Assembly: GCA_029259945.1 (NCBI GenBank) | Contig: JAJDEF010000037.1 | Coordinates: 58,169 to 122,168 of the forward strand | DNA length: 64,000 nucleotides | DNA from: Planctomycetota bacterium | GTDB taxonomy: Bacteria; Planctomycetota; Planctomycetia; Pirellulales; Lacipirellulaceae | Direction: 5' to 3' | Shown: positions 1 to 8,862 of the stretch, in pieces | Layout: each line of letters opens with the position of its first letter | How positions within the stretch are numbered: position 1 is the stretch's first letter | Notes under the pieces: generated by a model | The model's input: only the letters and a program-made list of their open reading frames with translations | Told to the model about the DNA's origin: nothing | Database searches by the model: none | Translations under genes and position numbers: made by a program

Positions 1-1009
1 GCATCTCTACCTCAAAAACATGCACCGCAATGCTGCCCGCCCAAAACTTCAACTCGCCTTGCTCGTCACGAAGTTCGGCAACCTCCTCGGGAAAGTCGCT
101 GTATTCGATGACCTGCTGCCGACCATCAATGCTCACAAAATTGCCCAACTTGTCCTGCGGTGTTTGTTTGGCAACGGCCAGAGAAGTAAGTTCCGAGCCT
201 GCCAACAAATGAATCCCGATCACCTCGGGGTCACCGATGGGCACCAAGGGGTTATCGACTTGCAAATAAAACAACTGCCGAATTCCACGGTCGTCCATTT
301 GCTCAAGGGCCCCACTCGAAGCCAAAGCAGCCACCGTCCCACCATGCCCATCGGGGCTCTGAAAAAGACTATCCTTGGCTGCAAGAAGAAGTTTGCCCGA
401 CTCGACATCCACCGCAGGCATCGTGCCTTGGCAAAAAACAAACAGGTCTGCTTCTGGCAAACCAAAGCGGTCGTTCTCGTTCAAAAACAATAGTGTCTCG
501 TCATGTGTGCCCGGACTCGTCATGAGATACAACGGAATCTTGACCCCATATCGCCGCGAAGCAGCAAGCACTTTTTCAATATGAATCTGAAGCAGGCTTG
601 CCGAAGAAACCGGCCCAATTGGGTAAGTACACTTCGGACGGTCGTACCCCAACCGAGTCCCCTGCCCTCCCGCAGTGAGCAACACCCCAACTTCACCCCG
701 GCTAAGCGATTCGATGCCGCGCGTGCGCGCAGCCTCCGACGAAATCCCCAATTCGCCACCCTCGCTGCGCTCCGACAAACGAACCGCTTGGGGCGGCGAT
801 GCCCGGCGCGCGAGTTCCGCCCAGTCAGGTTGGTCGACCTCTCCGAGAAACAACGATTGAATCAGCGGCAAATCAAGTTGCCCTATCTGATGAGCCAGCC
901 GAGCTTTGCCCTCGTCAGGCAATTCGTCCCAAAACTGCAATAGATGCTGCTGGCCATACGGCTCGAGCTTCGCCAGCAGCGATTGTTTATCGGGGATTGC
1001 AGAAGTCAT
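1..1009 (-). CDS. UDP-N-acetylglucosamine/UDP-sugar pyrophosphorylase, eukaryotic UAP1-like (partial, 3' end outside window)
   Basis: Reading the minus strand from an ATG at 1009 gives an open frame to the window edge (336 codons, no stop seen), so the C-terminus is missing. The nucleotide-binding signature LTAGGQGTRLG followed by PKCTYPIG lies near residues 108-130, and later segments (LQVDNPLVPIGDPEVIG, then KFWAGSIAVHVFEVE at the edge) match the UDPGP family of UTP:sugar-1-phosphate uridylyltransferases, as in eukaryotic UAP1, rather than bacterial GlmU. The expected reaction is UTP plus GlcNAc-1-P (or another hexose-1-P) giving a UDP-sugar in the cytoplasm. The sugar specificity cannot be read from the sequence. 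A 38-codon ORF lies directly upstream in the same direction, so the two may be cotranscribed. Confidence 0.85.
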   Translation of the reverse strand, partial: MTSAIPDKQSLLAKLEPYGQQHLLQFWDELPDEGKARLAHQIGQLDLPLIQSLFLGEVDQPDWAELARRASPPQAVRLSERSEGGELGISSEAARTRGIESLSRGEVGVLLTAGGQGTRLGYDRPKCTYPIGPVSSASLLQIHIEKVLAASRRYGVKIPLYLMTSPGTHDETLLFLNENDRFGLPEADLFVFCQGTMPAVDVESGKLLLAAKDSLFQSPDGHGGTVAALASSGALEQMDDRGIRQLFYLQVDNPLVPIGDPEVIGIHLLAGSELTSLAVAKQTPQDKLGNFVSIDGRQQVIEYSDFPEEVAELRDEQGELKFWAGSIAVHVFEVEM

Positions 1010-1015
1010 AAACAC

Positions 1016-1132
1016 TCAAAATATCCATTGCCGTACCCAAGCATAGGCAAGCAGACAAAGTGCGGGAAACGCGACGAAAATCACGCCATAGGTGAATAGC
1101 GAGGTCCAAAAGTGACGGGGCCATCGAGCCAT
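1016..1132 (-). CDS. Small hydrophobic protein (38 aa), single membrane helix
   Basis: An ATG at 1132 opens a 38-codon frame ending in TGA at 1016-1018, six bases before the pyrophosphorylase start. The product begins with a basic, aromatic N-terminus (MARWPRHFWTSLF), continues with one hydrophobic stretch (about residues 12-32, GVIFVAFPALCLLAYAWV) and ends QWIF, so it would be a one-helix membrane peptide. No clear Shine-Dalgarno site precedes it. It is too short for a family assignment. Its tight spacing to the next gene and its membrane-like composition favour a real small gene, but chance cannot be excluded. Confidence 0.4.
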   Translation of the reverse strand: MARWPRHFWTSLFTYGVIFVAFPALCLLAYAWVRQWIF

Positions 1133-1310
1133 AGAAAATAGGTCTGCCGAAAAATTTTAGCGTGTGGGAAAACAGCCATTATCGCCGACCACCGTACCCT
1201 ACACTAGGGGCCAGCAGAAATGACAAATTGACTAGGGCACGCGTAATCTGCCCTTCTAGGTAGCGGGCTAGTTTGGCCAAAGGCCCCACCACCGCCCTTC
1301 AGCCAGCCGG

Positions 1311-1340
1311 TTGAAAGAAATAGCCCAGGTTGGGTATACT
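1311..1340 (+). promoter_or_regulatory. Candidate sigma70-type promoter for metK
   Basis: TTGAAA (1311-1316) is separated by 18 nt from TATACT (1335-1340), a near-consensus -35/-10 pair. Initiation about 7 nt downstream would leave a leader of roughly 95 nt before the GTG start of metK at 1442. No SAM-riboswitch fold was recognised in that leader. Confidence 0.45.
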
Positions 1341-1441
1341 GCAGCGTTTGCATTCTTGCAAAATGAGCCCCTGCTCTACGGCGCTGTATACCGCACGCTA
1401 ACCTGTCCTACAATATTCAATATCCATCGGGAGACACTTTC

Positions 1442-2623
1442 GTGGCATCTGGAAAATATCTCTTTACGAGCGAAGCGGTCAGCATGGGCCATCCCGACAA
1501 GTTGGCCGATCAGATTTCGGATGGCGTCTTAGACGCTCTCTTCGCCCAAGACCCCAATAGCCGCGTCGCATGCGAGACGATGGTCACCACAGGAGTCGTC
1601 GTCGTGGCTGGCGAAATCACCACCGAAGCAACCGTCGACATGCAGAGCATTGTCCGCAACGTGGTGCGCGAAGTCGGTTATACCGACTCCAGCATGGGCA
1701 TCAGTGCCGACCACTGTGCCGTGTTGATTGCCATCGACGAGCAAAGCCCCGATATCGCCATGGGCGTCGACGACGATGCCAAAACAGGCAAAGACGTCGG
1801 AGCCGGCGACCAAGGGCTCATGTTTGGCTACGCCTGCAACGACACCCCCGAGCTAATGCCGCTACCGATTGCCCTTTCGCATCGCATTCTCAATCGTTTA
1901 ACCGAAGCGCGCCAAAACGGCGAAGTCGATTGGCTCCGCCCCGATAGCAAGAGCCAGGTCACGGTCGAGTTCGAAGGCAATACGCCAATACGAATCGACA
2001 CCGTGGTGGTTTCGACACAACACAACCCTGATGTCACGAACGAAGAGATTCATGAATTCATTATCGAAAAAGTCATCAAGCCAGAACTTCCTGCAGGCTT
2101 AGCAGGAGGCGACATTACCTATCACATCAACCCCACCGGGCGGTTTGTGGTCGGCGGACCTCACGGCGACTGCGGACTCACCGGTCGAAAAATTATTGTC
2201 GACACCTACGGCGGATGGGGCCGACACGGTGGCGGTGCTTTCAGCGGCAAAGATCCCACCAAGGTCGACCGAAGCGCCGCCTACATGGCCCGTTACGTGG
2301 CGAAGAATATCGTCGCCGCCGAATTGGCCGAACGTTGCGAAGTGCAACTCGCCTACGCCATTGGCGTCTCTGAGCCGGTCAGCATTCGGATCGATACCGA
2401 AGGCACTGGACGGGTCGACGACGCACAAATCTGCGAAGCCGTGCGAGAAATTTTCCCCTTATCACCGGCTGGCATCATCGAGCATCTGCAATTACGTCGC
2501 CCAATCTACCGCAAGACGGCATCCGGCGGACATTTCGGACGCAGCGAACCCGAGTTCACTTGGGAAAAAACCGACATGGCAGCCAAACTCGCCGAAGCCA
2601 TCGGCGTCACTGCCTCGGCCTAA
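1442..2623 (+). CDS. metK: S-adenosylmethionine synthetase
   Basis: This 393-residue protein makes SAM from ATP and methionine in the cytoplasm. It has the normal family length and the standard motifs: [12 protein letters not shown] near the N-terminus, the ATP-binding GAGDQG at about residues 120-125, and the glycine-rich phosphate loop [16 protein letters not shown] near residues 258-273. The start is GTG at 1442; a GGGAG-like Shine-Dalgarno stands about 8 nt before it, and the encoded [20 protein letters not shown] is a typical MetK N-terminus. It is preceded by a good promoter and is probably monocistronic, since 160 nt separates it from the next gene. ahcY is not adjacent. Confidence 0.97.
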   Translation: MASGKYLFTSEAVSMGHPDKLADQISDGVLDALFAQDPNSRVACETMVTTGVVVVAGEITTEATVDMQSIVRNVVREVGYTDSSMGISADHCAVLIAIDEQSPDIAMGVDDDAKTGKDVGAGDQGLMFGYACNDTPELMPLPIALSHRILNRLTEARQNGEVDWLRPDSKSQVTVEFEGNTPIRIDTVVVSTQHNPDVTNEEIHEFIIEKVIKPELPAGLAGGDITYHINPTGRFVVGGPHGDCGLTGRKIIVDTYGGWGRHGGGAFSGKDPTKVDRSAAYMARYVAKNIVAAELAERCEVQLAYAIGVSEPVSIRIDTEGTGRVDDAQICEAVREIFPLSPAGIIEHLQLRRPIYRKTASGGHFGRSEPEFTWEKTDMAAKLAEAIGVTASA

Positions 2624-2786
2624 TAACCAAGTTGGATGCACCACACGTTTGGGATATCTAAAGTTATTCTTGAATCATCCCCAAACTGCTAGCAATACAG
2701 ACTGCCATAGGTCGTAACCGTTGCTGCGCGGTATGCTCCTACGTTGACTTTGATCTCTCTCGTCAACTGCGGATCCCATCGCGCCG

Positions 2787-3725
2787 ATGTCAACTCGCCT
2801 TAAACCAAATTCGAATCCACTCGCATCGAAAAACTCCCCGCAAGGTCTCTGGCTAGGTGAGACTCGGCTCACCACCGTGACGATGGTGATCTCGATCCTC
2901 GTCGTGTTCAACGCCGTGGGTTTGCTTCTAGTCGTGCGCCGTTTTGTCGGGGCTTTGACTGCCGAGATGTCGTGGAACACGATGCTGTTGACCGCTGTGG
3001 TCACCACCGCCTTAGCAGCTTGCGCTCGAATCGCCTGGCGAAGACAATTTCCACTGGCAATCAATGATAGCGAAGAATATCCCCATGTCTGGCAACATCG
3101 TTGGGATCGCGTAGTTGGCTACGGCACGTCTTTGTCGCTCGTGTTGTTAGCCATCGGCTGTTGCTACCCGGCAAATCACACCAGCGATTGGCTCATTTGG
3201 TTGCCTCTGCTGGTAGTAGATCAACTCTGGCGACAATCGTTTTTTGACGCTGGAAACCCAGAACGAGAAATCCGCGAAACAGACTTCGATCTCGAGAACG
3301 AATTGTTACTCGCCTCGATCACTCCAGCCACCCATCGGCCAACACTGGCTTTCAACGAATCCGGCCCACCCCCTGCTCTCGATGCCGACTTCGCTGACGA
3401 ATTCAACGAGGAGATTGTTCAGCAGCTCTACCGAGTACGCGATGAACTGGGGCAAGAGGTCATCTACGGGACACTAAGGGCAGACTTTCTCGCAGGTCAG
3501 CGAACCGCGGTCATCCATGCCGGCTTCTGCCCTCCGTTGACGCATTTGCCCGAAATCGAAGCCGAATCGTTCCGGGGCCCTGCCGCCCGAATCAAAATTG
3601 TCCAAGCGATGGCGCATGGCACCCGAATGGATGTCCGACTCACCGCCCCAGCCCCGGCTGATTGCCACGTCTGGATCGATATGGCGGCCACACCAGCGAC
3701 GCCCCAAGAAAAAATCGCATCTTGA
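2787..3725 (+). CDS. Hypothetical membrane protein (312 aa)
   Basis: No named family was recognised. The N-terminal 25 residues are polar. Four hydrophobic segments follow at about residues 30-52 (TMVISILVVFNAVGLLLVV), 64-82, 108-126 and 133-148. The second half is soluble, rich in acidic residues and probably cytoplasmic, including a stretch beginning FADEFNEEIVQQLYRVRDE and ending with a beta-rich region. The length, four-helix N-terminus and location between metK and ispF suggest a planctomycete-specific protein of unknown role. The ATG at 2787 is the first in the frame. Confidence 0.7.
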   Translation: MSTRLKPNSNPLASKNSPQGLWLGETRLTTVTMVISILVVFNAVGLLLVVRRFVGALTAEMSWNTMLLTAVVTTALAACARIAWRRQFPLAINDSEEYPHVWQHRWDRVVGYGTSLSLVLLAIGCCYPANHTSDWLIWLPLLVVDQLWRQSFFDAGNPEREIRETDFDLENELLLASITPATHRPTLAFNESGPPPALDADFADEFNEEIVQQLYRVRDELGQEVIYGTLRADFLAGQRTAVIHAGFCPPLTHLPEIEAESFRGPAARIKIVQAMAHGTRMDVRLTAPAPADCHVWIDMAATPATPQEKIAS

Positions 3726-3823
3726 TCGCCATTTCGCGGCAATAGGCGTAGCACTATAATCCCTCAAAGCAAGCCGACGGTCTTGCCCCCTACTCAAAAA
3801 TACCTTGAACAAAGTAAGAAAAT

Positions 3824-4312
3824 TTGACCACCACATTGCGAATTGGTCTCGGCGAAGATACCCACCGTCTAGCGGCGGGCGGACCTTTGCGATTGGGCGG
3901 TATCGATATCCCGCACAATCAACACACGGTCGGCCATAGCGATGCGGATGTTTTGCTGCACGCCATTACTGATGCGCTACTGGGTGCTGCCGCCCTGCCA
4001 GACATCGGCGAGTTGTTTCCCAACACCAACGACGAAAACAAAAATCGTGACTCCGCCGAAATGTTACAACTAGCATTTGCCAAAGTCGCAACGGCCGGTT
4101 TCCAAATCGTAAATCTCGATTGTGTCGTAGCCGCCGAGCAACCCAAATTGAGCCCCCATAAACAAGCCCTACGAACCCGAATCGCCGAAATACTTTCGAT
4201 CGACACCACCCAAGTAAACATCAAAGCCAAAACGGGCGAAGGTGTCGGGCCCGTAGGCGAACAACAAATCCTCCAAGCCCGCTGCATTGCGTTGTTAGAA
4301 AAAACCCCCTGA
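3824..4312 (+). CDS. ispF: 2-C-methyl-D-erythritol 2,4-cyclodiphosphate synthase
   Basis: IspF converts CDP-ME 2-phosphate to MEcPP in the non-mevalonate isoprenoid pathway. At 162 residues it has the usual size. The metal-binding DTH motif (Asp12, His14) sits in GLGEDTHRL, and the second metal/substrate region GHSDADVLLHAITDALLGA and the C-terminal KAKTGEGVGPVGE loop are intact. The expected start is a TTG at 3824, with only a weak AAGTAAG-like Shine-Dalgarno. cysS begins 14 nt after its stop, so the two are likely cotranscribed. ispD is not adjacent. Confidence 0.95.
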   Translation: MTTTLRIGLGEDTHRLAAGGPLRLGGIDIPHNQHTVGHSDADVLLHAITDALLGAAALPDIGELFPNTNDENKNRDSAEMLQLAFAKVATAGFQIVNLDCVVAAEQPKLSPHKQALRTRIAEILSIDTTQVNIKAKTGEGVGPVGEQQILQARCIALLEKTP

Positions 4313-4326
4313 CCTCTGCCCCCCCC
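4304..4326 (+). repeat. C-rich leader tract before cysS
   Basis: The bases just before the cysS ATG read CCCCCTGACCTCTGCC followed by more C. The core GACCTCTG flanked by C-runs recurs before the YhaM-like gene at 34395, and related C-rich tracts precede ruvA (7216-7245) and ruvB (11161-11197). The tract replaces a Shine-Dalgarno site. Confidence 0.5.
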
Positions 4327-6072
4327 ATGCCCACAACCAGCCCCTCCAAAAGCACAATGATCACCCCCTCTGAACCGCATCCGACGCTGCATATCTACAA
4401 CACGCTGAGCAAACGCAAAGAGCCGTTCCAGACGGTCGAGCCCGGCAAAGTGGGCATCTACCTCTGCGGACCAACGGTTTACGACAAGGCGCACATCGGC
4501 CACATGGTCGGGCCGGTCATCTTTGATTGCATCAAGCGGTATCTCACCTATTGCGGCTACGATGTCTCTTGGGTGGTGAATATCACCGACGTCGACGACA
4601 AGCTCATCGCCAAAGCCAACGAGCGCGGCATCTCGATGCTCGAAGTGGCCGAAGAAAATATCGCCGACTACAACGAAAACCTAGCCGCGTTGGGCGTCGA
4701 TCAAATCGATCATTTCCCGCGCGCCACCGATTGCATGGACGAAATCATCGCCCTGGTCGCCTCACTCGTCGAACAGGGGTTTGCCTACGAATCCGAAGGC
4801 GACGTCTATTTCGAGGTCAGCAAAGACACCGAATACGGCAAACTAAGCAATCGACGCGTCGATGCCATGCAAGGCGAAGGGGGCGGAACCGCCGATCGAA
4901 AACGAGGGCTGGCCGACTTCGCCCTCTGGAAATCAGCAAAACCCGACGAACCCGCCTGGGAGAGCCCCTGGGGCAAAGGTCGCCCTGGCTGGCATATCGA
5001 ATGCTCCGCCATGAGCAAAAAAATTCTGGGCGAGACATTCGACATCCACGGCGGCGGCCTCGATTTAGTGTTCCCTCACCACGAAAACGAAATCGCTCAA
5101 AGCGAATGCTGCCATCATCAACCCATGGTCACCTACTGGACACACAACGGTTTGTTACAAGCGTCCAGCGCTTCAGGCAAAGTCGGCGGTCGCGGCGAGC
5201 GTGAAGAGACGGCCAACGAAGGCGGGAAAAAAATGAGCCGCAGCAAAGGCGCTGGCGGGCTAGCCGACCTCATCGGTCGCCAAGGGGGCGAGCGAATTCG
5301 GTTTTTCTTGCTCCGCACCCATTACCGCAGCACCGTGCTGTTCAACGAACCGGCCATCGAAGAAGCGGGGACGGGCCTCGAAACTTTCTACCGCTTCTTC
5401 AAACGCCACCAACGAATCACCGGCAACAGTATTTACGATTGCCAGTTGGCCAAAACCCGTGAAACAGGCGAAATCAACGCCGGCACAAGCGAGTTACTCG
5501 CCGAAGTGACCGAACTCCGCAACAAATTCATCGCCGCCATGGACGACGATTTTAATACCGGTGGCGCAATTGGCGAGCTGTTCGAACTGGCGCGCAAACT
5601 AAACAAGTACTGCGACGACCACGATTTGGAATCGCCAAACAAACCCTCCGACAAGGTCGAGCCTTTCGTGCAAGGCGCAGCCACCTTGCGAGAACTCGCC
5701 AACGTACTCGGCATTTTTACTGCGGAGCAAACCTCCAGCGGCGGCGACGCCCTACTGGGCCAAGTCATGCAGCTAGTGATCGATCTCCGCACCGATGCCC
5801 GGGCCAATAAAAACTTCGCAATGGCCGACACCATCCGCGACGGCATCAACCCCTTAGGAATTGTGCTAGAAGATCGCACCGGCGGCACCGATTGGACCGG
5901 CGGCAACGACAACGCCTTGGACGGTGTCATGCAACTCTTAATCGAACTCCGCCAAACCGCACGAGCCGAGAAAGATTTTGCCACGTCCGACACCATTCGC
6001 GACCGGCTCTCTGAACTCAGAGTCACCTTAGAAGATCGACCCAGCGGAACGGAGTGGAGCAAAGGCTCGTAA
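4327..6072 (+). CDS. cysS: Cysteinyl-tRNA synthetase with duplicated C-terminal segment
   Basis: This enzyme charges tRNA-Cys. The class I signature HIGH is present ([10 protein letters not shown]) and the KMSKS loop reads KKMSRSKG. The zinc-site region and the stretch [10 protein letters not shown]...[11 protein letters not shown] are normal. At 581 residues it is about 100 longer than most bacterial CysRS. Part of the excess is an insertion before KMSKS ([20 protein letters not shown]). The rest is a tandem copy of the C-terminal unit: residues about 477-526 ([20 protein letters not shown]) are repeated at about 530-578 ([20 protein letters not shown]). The ATG at 4327 is the first start; an in-frame ATG at 4357 is possible and would give a more typical N-terminus. 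The gene follows ispF closely. Confidence 0.95.
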   Translation: MPTTSPSKSTMITPSEPHPTLHIYNTLSKRKEPFQTVEPGKVGIYLCGPTVYDKAHIGHMVGPVIFDCIKRYLTYCGYDVSWVVNITDVDDKLIAKANERGISMLEVAEENIADYNENLAALGVDQIDHFPRATDCMDEIIALVASLVEQGFAYESEGDVYFEVSKDTEYGKLSNRRVDAMQGEGGGTADRKRGLADFALWKSAKPDEPAWESPWGKGRPGWHIECSAMSKKILGETFDIHGGGLDLVFPHHENEIAQSECCHHQPMVTYWTHNGLLQASSASGKVGGRGEREETANEGGKKMSRSKGAGGLADLIGRQGGERIRFFLLRTHYRSTVLFNEPAIEEAGTGLETFYRFFKRHQRITGNSIYDCQLAKTRETGEINAGTSELLAEVTELRNKFIAAMDDDFNTGGAIGELFELARKLNKYCDDHDLESPNKPSDKVEPFVQGAATLRELANVLGIFTAEQTSSGGDALLGQVMQLVIDLRTDARANKNFAMADTIRDGINPLGIVLEDRTGGTDWTGGNDNALDGVMQLLIELRQTARAEKDFATSDTIRDRLSELRVTLEDRPSGTEWSKGS

Positions 6073-6170
6073 ATAATACTGTCTGCACCCCAAAAAACTG
6101 TGTAAAATGGTAATGGCGTTGTTACGCTTCGATACCTCGTCACTGTAGCTCCCCGAGAGGAATCACGACC

Positions 6171-6383
6171 ATGACCGACTTACTCCAACGAGCGTTTGAT
6201 AAGGCCTCCAAACTCTCTCAAACAGAGCAAAATTCCCTCGCGACTTGGCTTCTGGAAGAATTAGATTCTGAAAGAAAATGGGACACTCTCTTTACGAACT
6301 CAACAGATCTCTTAGAGAAACTTGGCGCAGAAGCCTTGGCTGAACACAGAGCTGGCAACACGGAACCGCTCGACCTTCAATGA
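6171..6383 (+). CDS. Putative type II antitoxin (70 aa)
   Basis: This small acidic protein (starts MTDLLQRAFDKASKLS, ends EPLDLQ) lies 3 nt before a RelE/ParE-like toxin gene and should neutralise it by direct binding. The sequence is mostly helical: a first helix with LSQTEQNSLATWLLEEL resembles the short helical antitoxins paired with RelE/ParE toxins in many genomes. No DNA-binding domain is evident. An AGAGGA Shine-Dalgarno precedes the ATG. The pair is visibly more A+T-rich than cysS and ruvC on either side, consistent with acquisition. Assignment rests largely on the partner. Confidence 0.7.
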   Translation: MTDLLQRAFDKASKLSQTEQNSLATWLLEELDSERKWDTLFTNSTDLLEKLGAEALAEHRAGNTEPLDLQ

Positions 6384-6386
6384 CAG

Positions 6387-6656
6387 ATGACCTCGAAGAC
6401 CACAAAACAATTTCGAGAAGCTCTCTCCAAGTTGCCTACCGAGGTGCAACGAAAGGCGGTCGTAGCCTATCAACGATTTCGAGACACTCCTGACCATCGC
6501 AGCTTACGTTTTAAGAAAGTTCATCCTCGTGAGCCAATCTATTCGGTTCGGATCAGCGTAAAGTATCGTGCAGTCGGAATCGTAGATGGTGATACGATCG
6601 TATGGTTTTGGATTGGAATACATTCCGAGTACGAAGAACTACTAAAACGAATTTAG
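6387..6656 (+). CDS. RelE/ParE-superfamily toxin (89 aa)
   Basis: The protein has the compact alpha-alpha-beta order of RelE/ParE toxins: two N-terminal helices (FREALSKLPTEVQRKAVVAYQ), then strands with RSLRFKKVH, YSVRISVKYRAVGIV and DTIVWFWIGIHSEYEELLKRI. The basic strand with R-x-S/V-KYRAVG and the terminal W-F-W-I-G-x-H-S-E-Y pattern are characteristic of the family and probably form the ribosome- or gyrase-facing surface. Whether it acts as an mRNA interferase or a gyrase poison cannot be told from the sequence. The ATG at 6387 overlaps no part of the antitoxin, which ends at 6383. Confidence 0.8.
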   Translation: MTSKTTKQFREALSKLPTEVQRKAVVAYQRFRDTPDHRSLRFKKVHPREPIYSVRISVKYRAVGIVDGDTIVWFWIGIHSEYEELLKRI

Positions 6657-6697
6657 ATAGCCTTTGGGCTAATCCTCGCTCAATCACAAGATCACGG

Positions 6698-7189
6698 ATG
6701 AAAATTCTTGGCATCGATCCTGGACTCAACACCACCGGCTACGGGGTGTTAGAAATTGTCGACCAGCGTCCCAGGTTGGTCGAAGCGGGAATTATACGCG
6801 GCAAGTCGCGTGGTTCGTTGACTGCAAGAGTACAAGAAATTTATGATGGAGTCGTCGACGTCATCCAGTCGCTACATCCCGAGGTAATGGCCCTCGAAAA
6901 ACTGTACGCCCACTACGATCGCCCCACCACCTCCATTTTGATGGGCCATGCCCGTGGCGTCATCTGCCTGGCCGCAGCTCAGGCAGGTATCGCCGTCGAA
7001 GACTACGCCGCCACACAAGTCAAAAAAACCCTGACCGGAAATGGGCGGGCACCAAAATCACAAATGCAGCAGGCCATCCAATTCGAGCTGGGACTCTCGA
7101 AAACCCCCGAACCAGCCGACGTCGCCGATGCACTGGCCATCGCCTTCTGCCACTATTGCGTGGCAAAGACACAAAATGTTAGAAGCTAG
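6698..7189 (+). CDS. ruvC: Crossover junction endodeoxyribonuclease RuvC
   Basis: RuvC cleaves Holliday junctions and works with RuvAB. The 163-residue frame starts at the ATG at 6698, giving [17 protein letters not shown] with the first catalytic Asp at residue 7. The catalytic Glu ([10 protein letters not shown]) and the C-terminal Asp pair ([13 protein letters not shown]) are present. An upstream in-frame start would add 32 residues derived from the toxin region and is rejected. ruvA follows 56 nt downstream, but ruvB is 4 kb away. Confidence 0.95.
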   Translation: MKILGIDPGLNTTGYGVLEIVDQRPRLVEAGIIRGKSRGSLTARVQEIYDGVVDVIQSLHPEVMALEKLYAHYDRPTTSILMGHARGVICLAAAQAGIAVEDYAATQVKKTLTGNGRAPKSQMQQAIQFELGLSKTPEPADVADALAIAFCHYCVAKTQNVRS

Positions 7190-7245
7190 TGTCATGCCAA
7201 AGCAAAAAAACTAGTCGCCCAGCCCCAATCCCCAGCTCCCAATCC

Positions 7246-7869
7246 ATGATTACTAAAATTACCGGAACCCCGGTCGCGCTCAGCGGCGATTATTTGACGC
7301 TTGCCATCGGGGCATTCGAATACCAAGTATTGATTCCCGAATTCACGCGCCGACATCTTCAGGATGAAATCGGCAACGAAATCTCGCTACACACGATCGA
7401 GTATCTCGAAGGCAATCCCATGCAGGGGCGACTCACGCCGCGGATGGTGGGTTTCCTGAGCGCCATCGAACGCGAGTTCTTCGAGCTTTTCTGCCAAGTC
7501 GATGGGGTGGGCGTAAAAAAAGCCCTACGAGCGATGGTACGGCCAGTGCAAGAAGTGGCCCAACTCATCGAAAACCAGGATCCCAAAGGTCTCAGCGGTC
7601 TTCCCGGCATTGGCCCCGCAACGGCTGAGCGAATCATTGCCAAGCTACGTCGAAAGGTGCCTAAGTTTGCCCTGCTCGTAGCACGCGACTCGCCACTGGC
7701 CGCCGAAGTCGAACGCGACGTGGTCAGCGAAGCGTTTGAAGTACTCCGAGCCCTCGGACACAGCGAAGCAGAGGCCCGTCGATTGCTCGACGAAGCGGTG
7801 TCTCGCAAAAAGAAATACAAAAACGTTGAGGAACTGCTACAAAGCGTCTACGAACAACGGCAATCATAA
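7246..7869 (+). CDS. ruvA: Holliday junction branch migration protein RuvA
   Basis: RuvA binds four-way junctions and loads RuvB. The 207-residue product begins [12 protein letters not shown] at the ATG at 7246. An earlier GTG at 7189 would add a low-complexity C-rich leader translation and is unlikely. An N-terminal OB-fold (to about residue 65) is followed by tandem helix-hairpin-helix motifs, the second reading [19 protein letters not shown]. The C-terminal domain that binds RuvB contains [20 protein letters not shown]. The bases before the start are a C-rich tract without a Shine-Dalgarno. Confidence 0.95.
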   Translation: MITKITGTPVALSGDYLTLAIGAFEYQVLIPEFTRRHLQDEIGNEISLHTIEYLEGNPMQGRLTPRMVGFLSAIEREFFELFCQVDGVGVKKALRAMVRPVQEVAQLIENQDPKGLSGLPGIGPATAERIIAKLRRKVPKFALLVARDSPLAAEVERDVVSEAFEVLRALGHSEAEARRLLDEAVSRKKKYKNVEELLQSVYEQRQS

Positions 7870-7894
7870 ACTTTCGGAAATTCGCCATCGGCAG

Positions 7895-8455
7895 CTATTC
7901 GGCCGGTGTTTCGCTCGGGTCTGACGTGGGTTGCTCCTCGTCCTGGACGGACACACGAACCTGATCGCGTCCCTTCCCGATCACATAGGCAGCAAGCGCC
8001 CCGACGCACATCCAAACCGTGTCCATCTCGGTGAATCGCTTTTCAAGTGGCAAATTCTGGTCCCCAAGAACGCTACTTTCTATTTCCATTTCAGGGAACA
8101 ATAACGCGTCGGTCTCTTCAGACACATCCTCCGAATCGTCCTCACCCGCCCGCGACGCGTCAGTATCTACGTCCGCAACGACTGCCGCCTTATCCTGATT
8201 GACGACAACCTGCATGACTTTTGCGTAGGCCTGTCGCCCGAACACGATGGCGCCTAGCGCAATCGCAACCGCCAAAGCGCCACGGGCGTAGCTTCCCGAA
8301 GCATTTGCCCCAGCTGCCTTGTGAACACACAAACCAGTCACCACTCCAACAAAACACGCCAGCCACCCGAATTCCTGTTTCAGATAGAACTCCAAGCCCA
8401 ACCAAACCGTAGCCGCGACAGCAGCCCCAATCACGCCACCGATCAGTACACGCAT
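7895..8455 (-). CDS. Hypothetical membrane protein (186 aa)
   Basis: No known family was recognised. From the ATG at 8455, preceded by GAAGGTG as a plausible Shine-Dalgarno, the protein opens MRVLIGGVIGAAVAATVWLG and has three or four hydrophobic segments in the first 90 residues. These include a GALAVAIALGAIVFGRQAYAK helix. An acidic central region (AGEDDSEDVSEETD) follows, then another short hydrophobic segment near residue 150 (VWMCVGALAAYVIGKG) and an acidic tail. An upstream in-frame start at 8515 would add 20 residues and lacks support. It converges on ruvA from the opposite strand. Confidence 0.6.
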   Translation of the reverse strand: MRVLIGGVIGAAVAATVWLGLEFYLKQEFGWLACFVGVVTGLCVHKAAGANASGSYARGALAVAIALGAIVFGRQAYAKVMQVVVNQDKAAVVADVDTDASRAGEDDSEDVSEETDALLFPEMEIESSVLGDQNLPLEKRFTEMDTVWMCVGALAAYVIGKGRDQVRVSVQDEEQPTSDPSETPAE

Positions 8456-8862
8456 TGCATCACCTTCAGTAGATAGTAGGGAAAGTGTATTGCCGGAGAG
8501 CCCAACTACTTCCAACCAATGTGCTTGTCGAGGCCCCGAACGCCATTAAAAGTCTAGTATGGTGCCAGATAGCGAGTCAAGCAGGCAGTGAGAAGTTTTG
8601 CGGGCAGGTCGAAAAGCGACCCAACTTTCTATCCAAAGCCGGTCTCAAAACTCCAAAAAAGTGACCCGCGGCCAGGAGATTTTTGTGCCGAAAGTGGGCT
8701 TGAAACCGACTGTAGAACCCAAAATCCACCGATCTACGAATCATGAAGCGAGGCTAGGAGATAAGTGACTGATACGCTGACATCGACGCATTTCACGTCC
8801 ATTGAGTAGGATTAGCCTCTTTATCGTCGATAGCGTCGTCGATAGCCGTTCGCTGAAACGAA
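8456..8862. other. Intergenic region, no gene seen (407 nt)
   Basis: This gap divides the minus-strand membrane protein from the plus-strand hydrolase, so it should hold divergent promoters. No strong -35/-10 pair was found. A short tandem repeat of TCGTCGATAGC lies at about 8825-8847. Confidence 0.5.

Noticed and set aside
1341-1441. SAM or SAH riboswitch in the metK leader
   Set aside because: No recognisable SAM-I, SAM-II or SAH core was found; only a small TTGCATTCTTGCAA hairpin is present.
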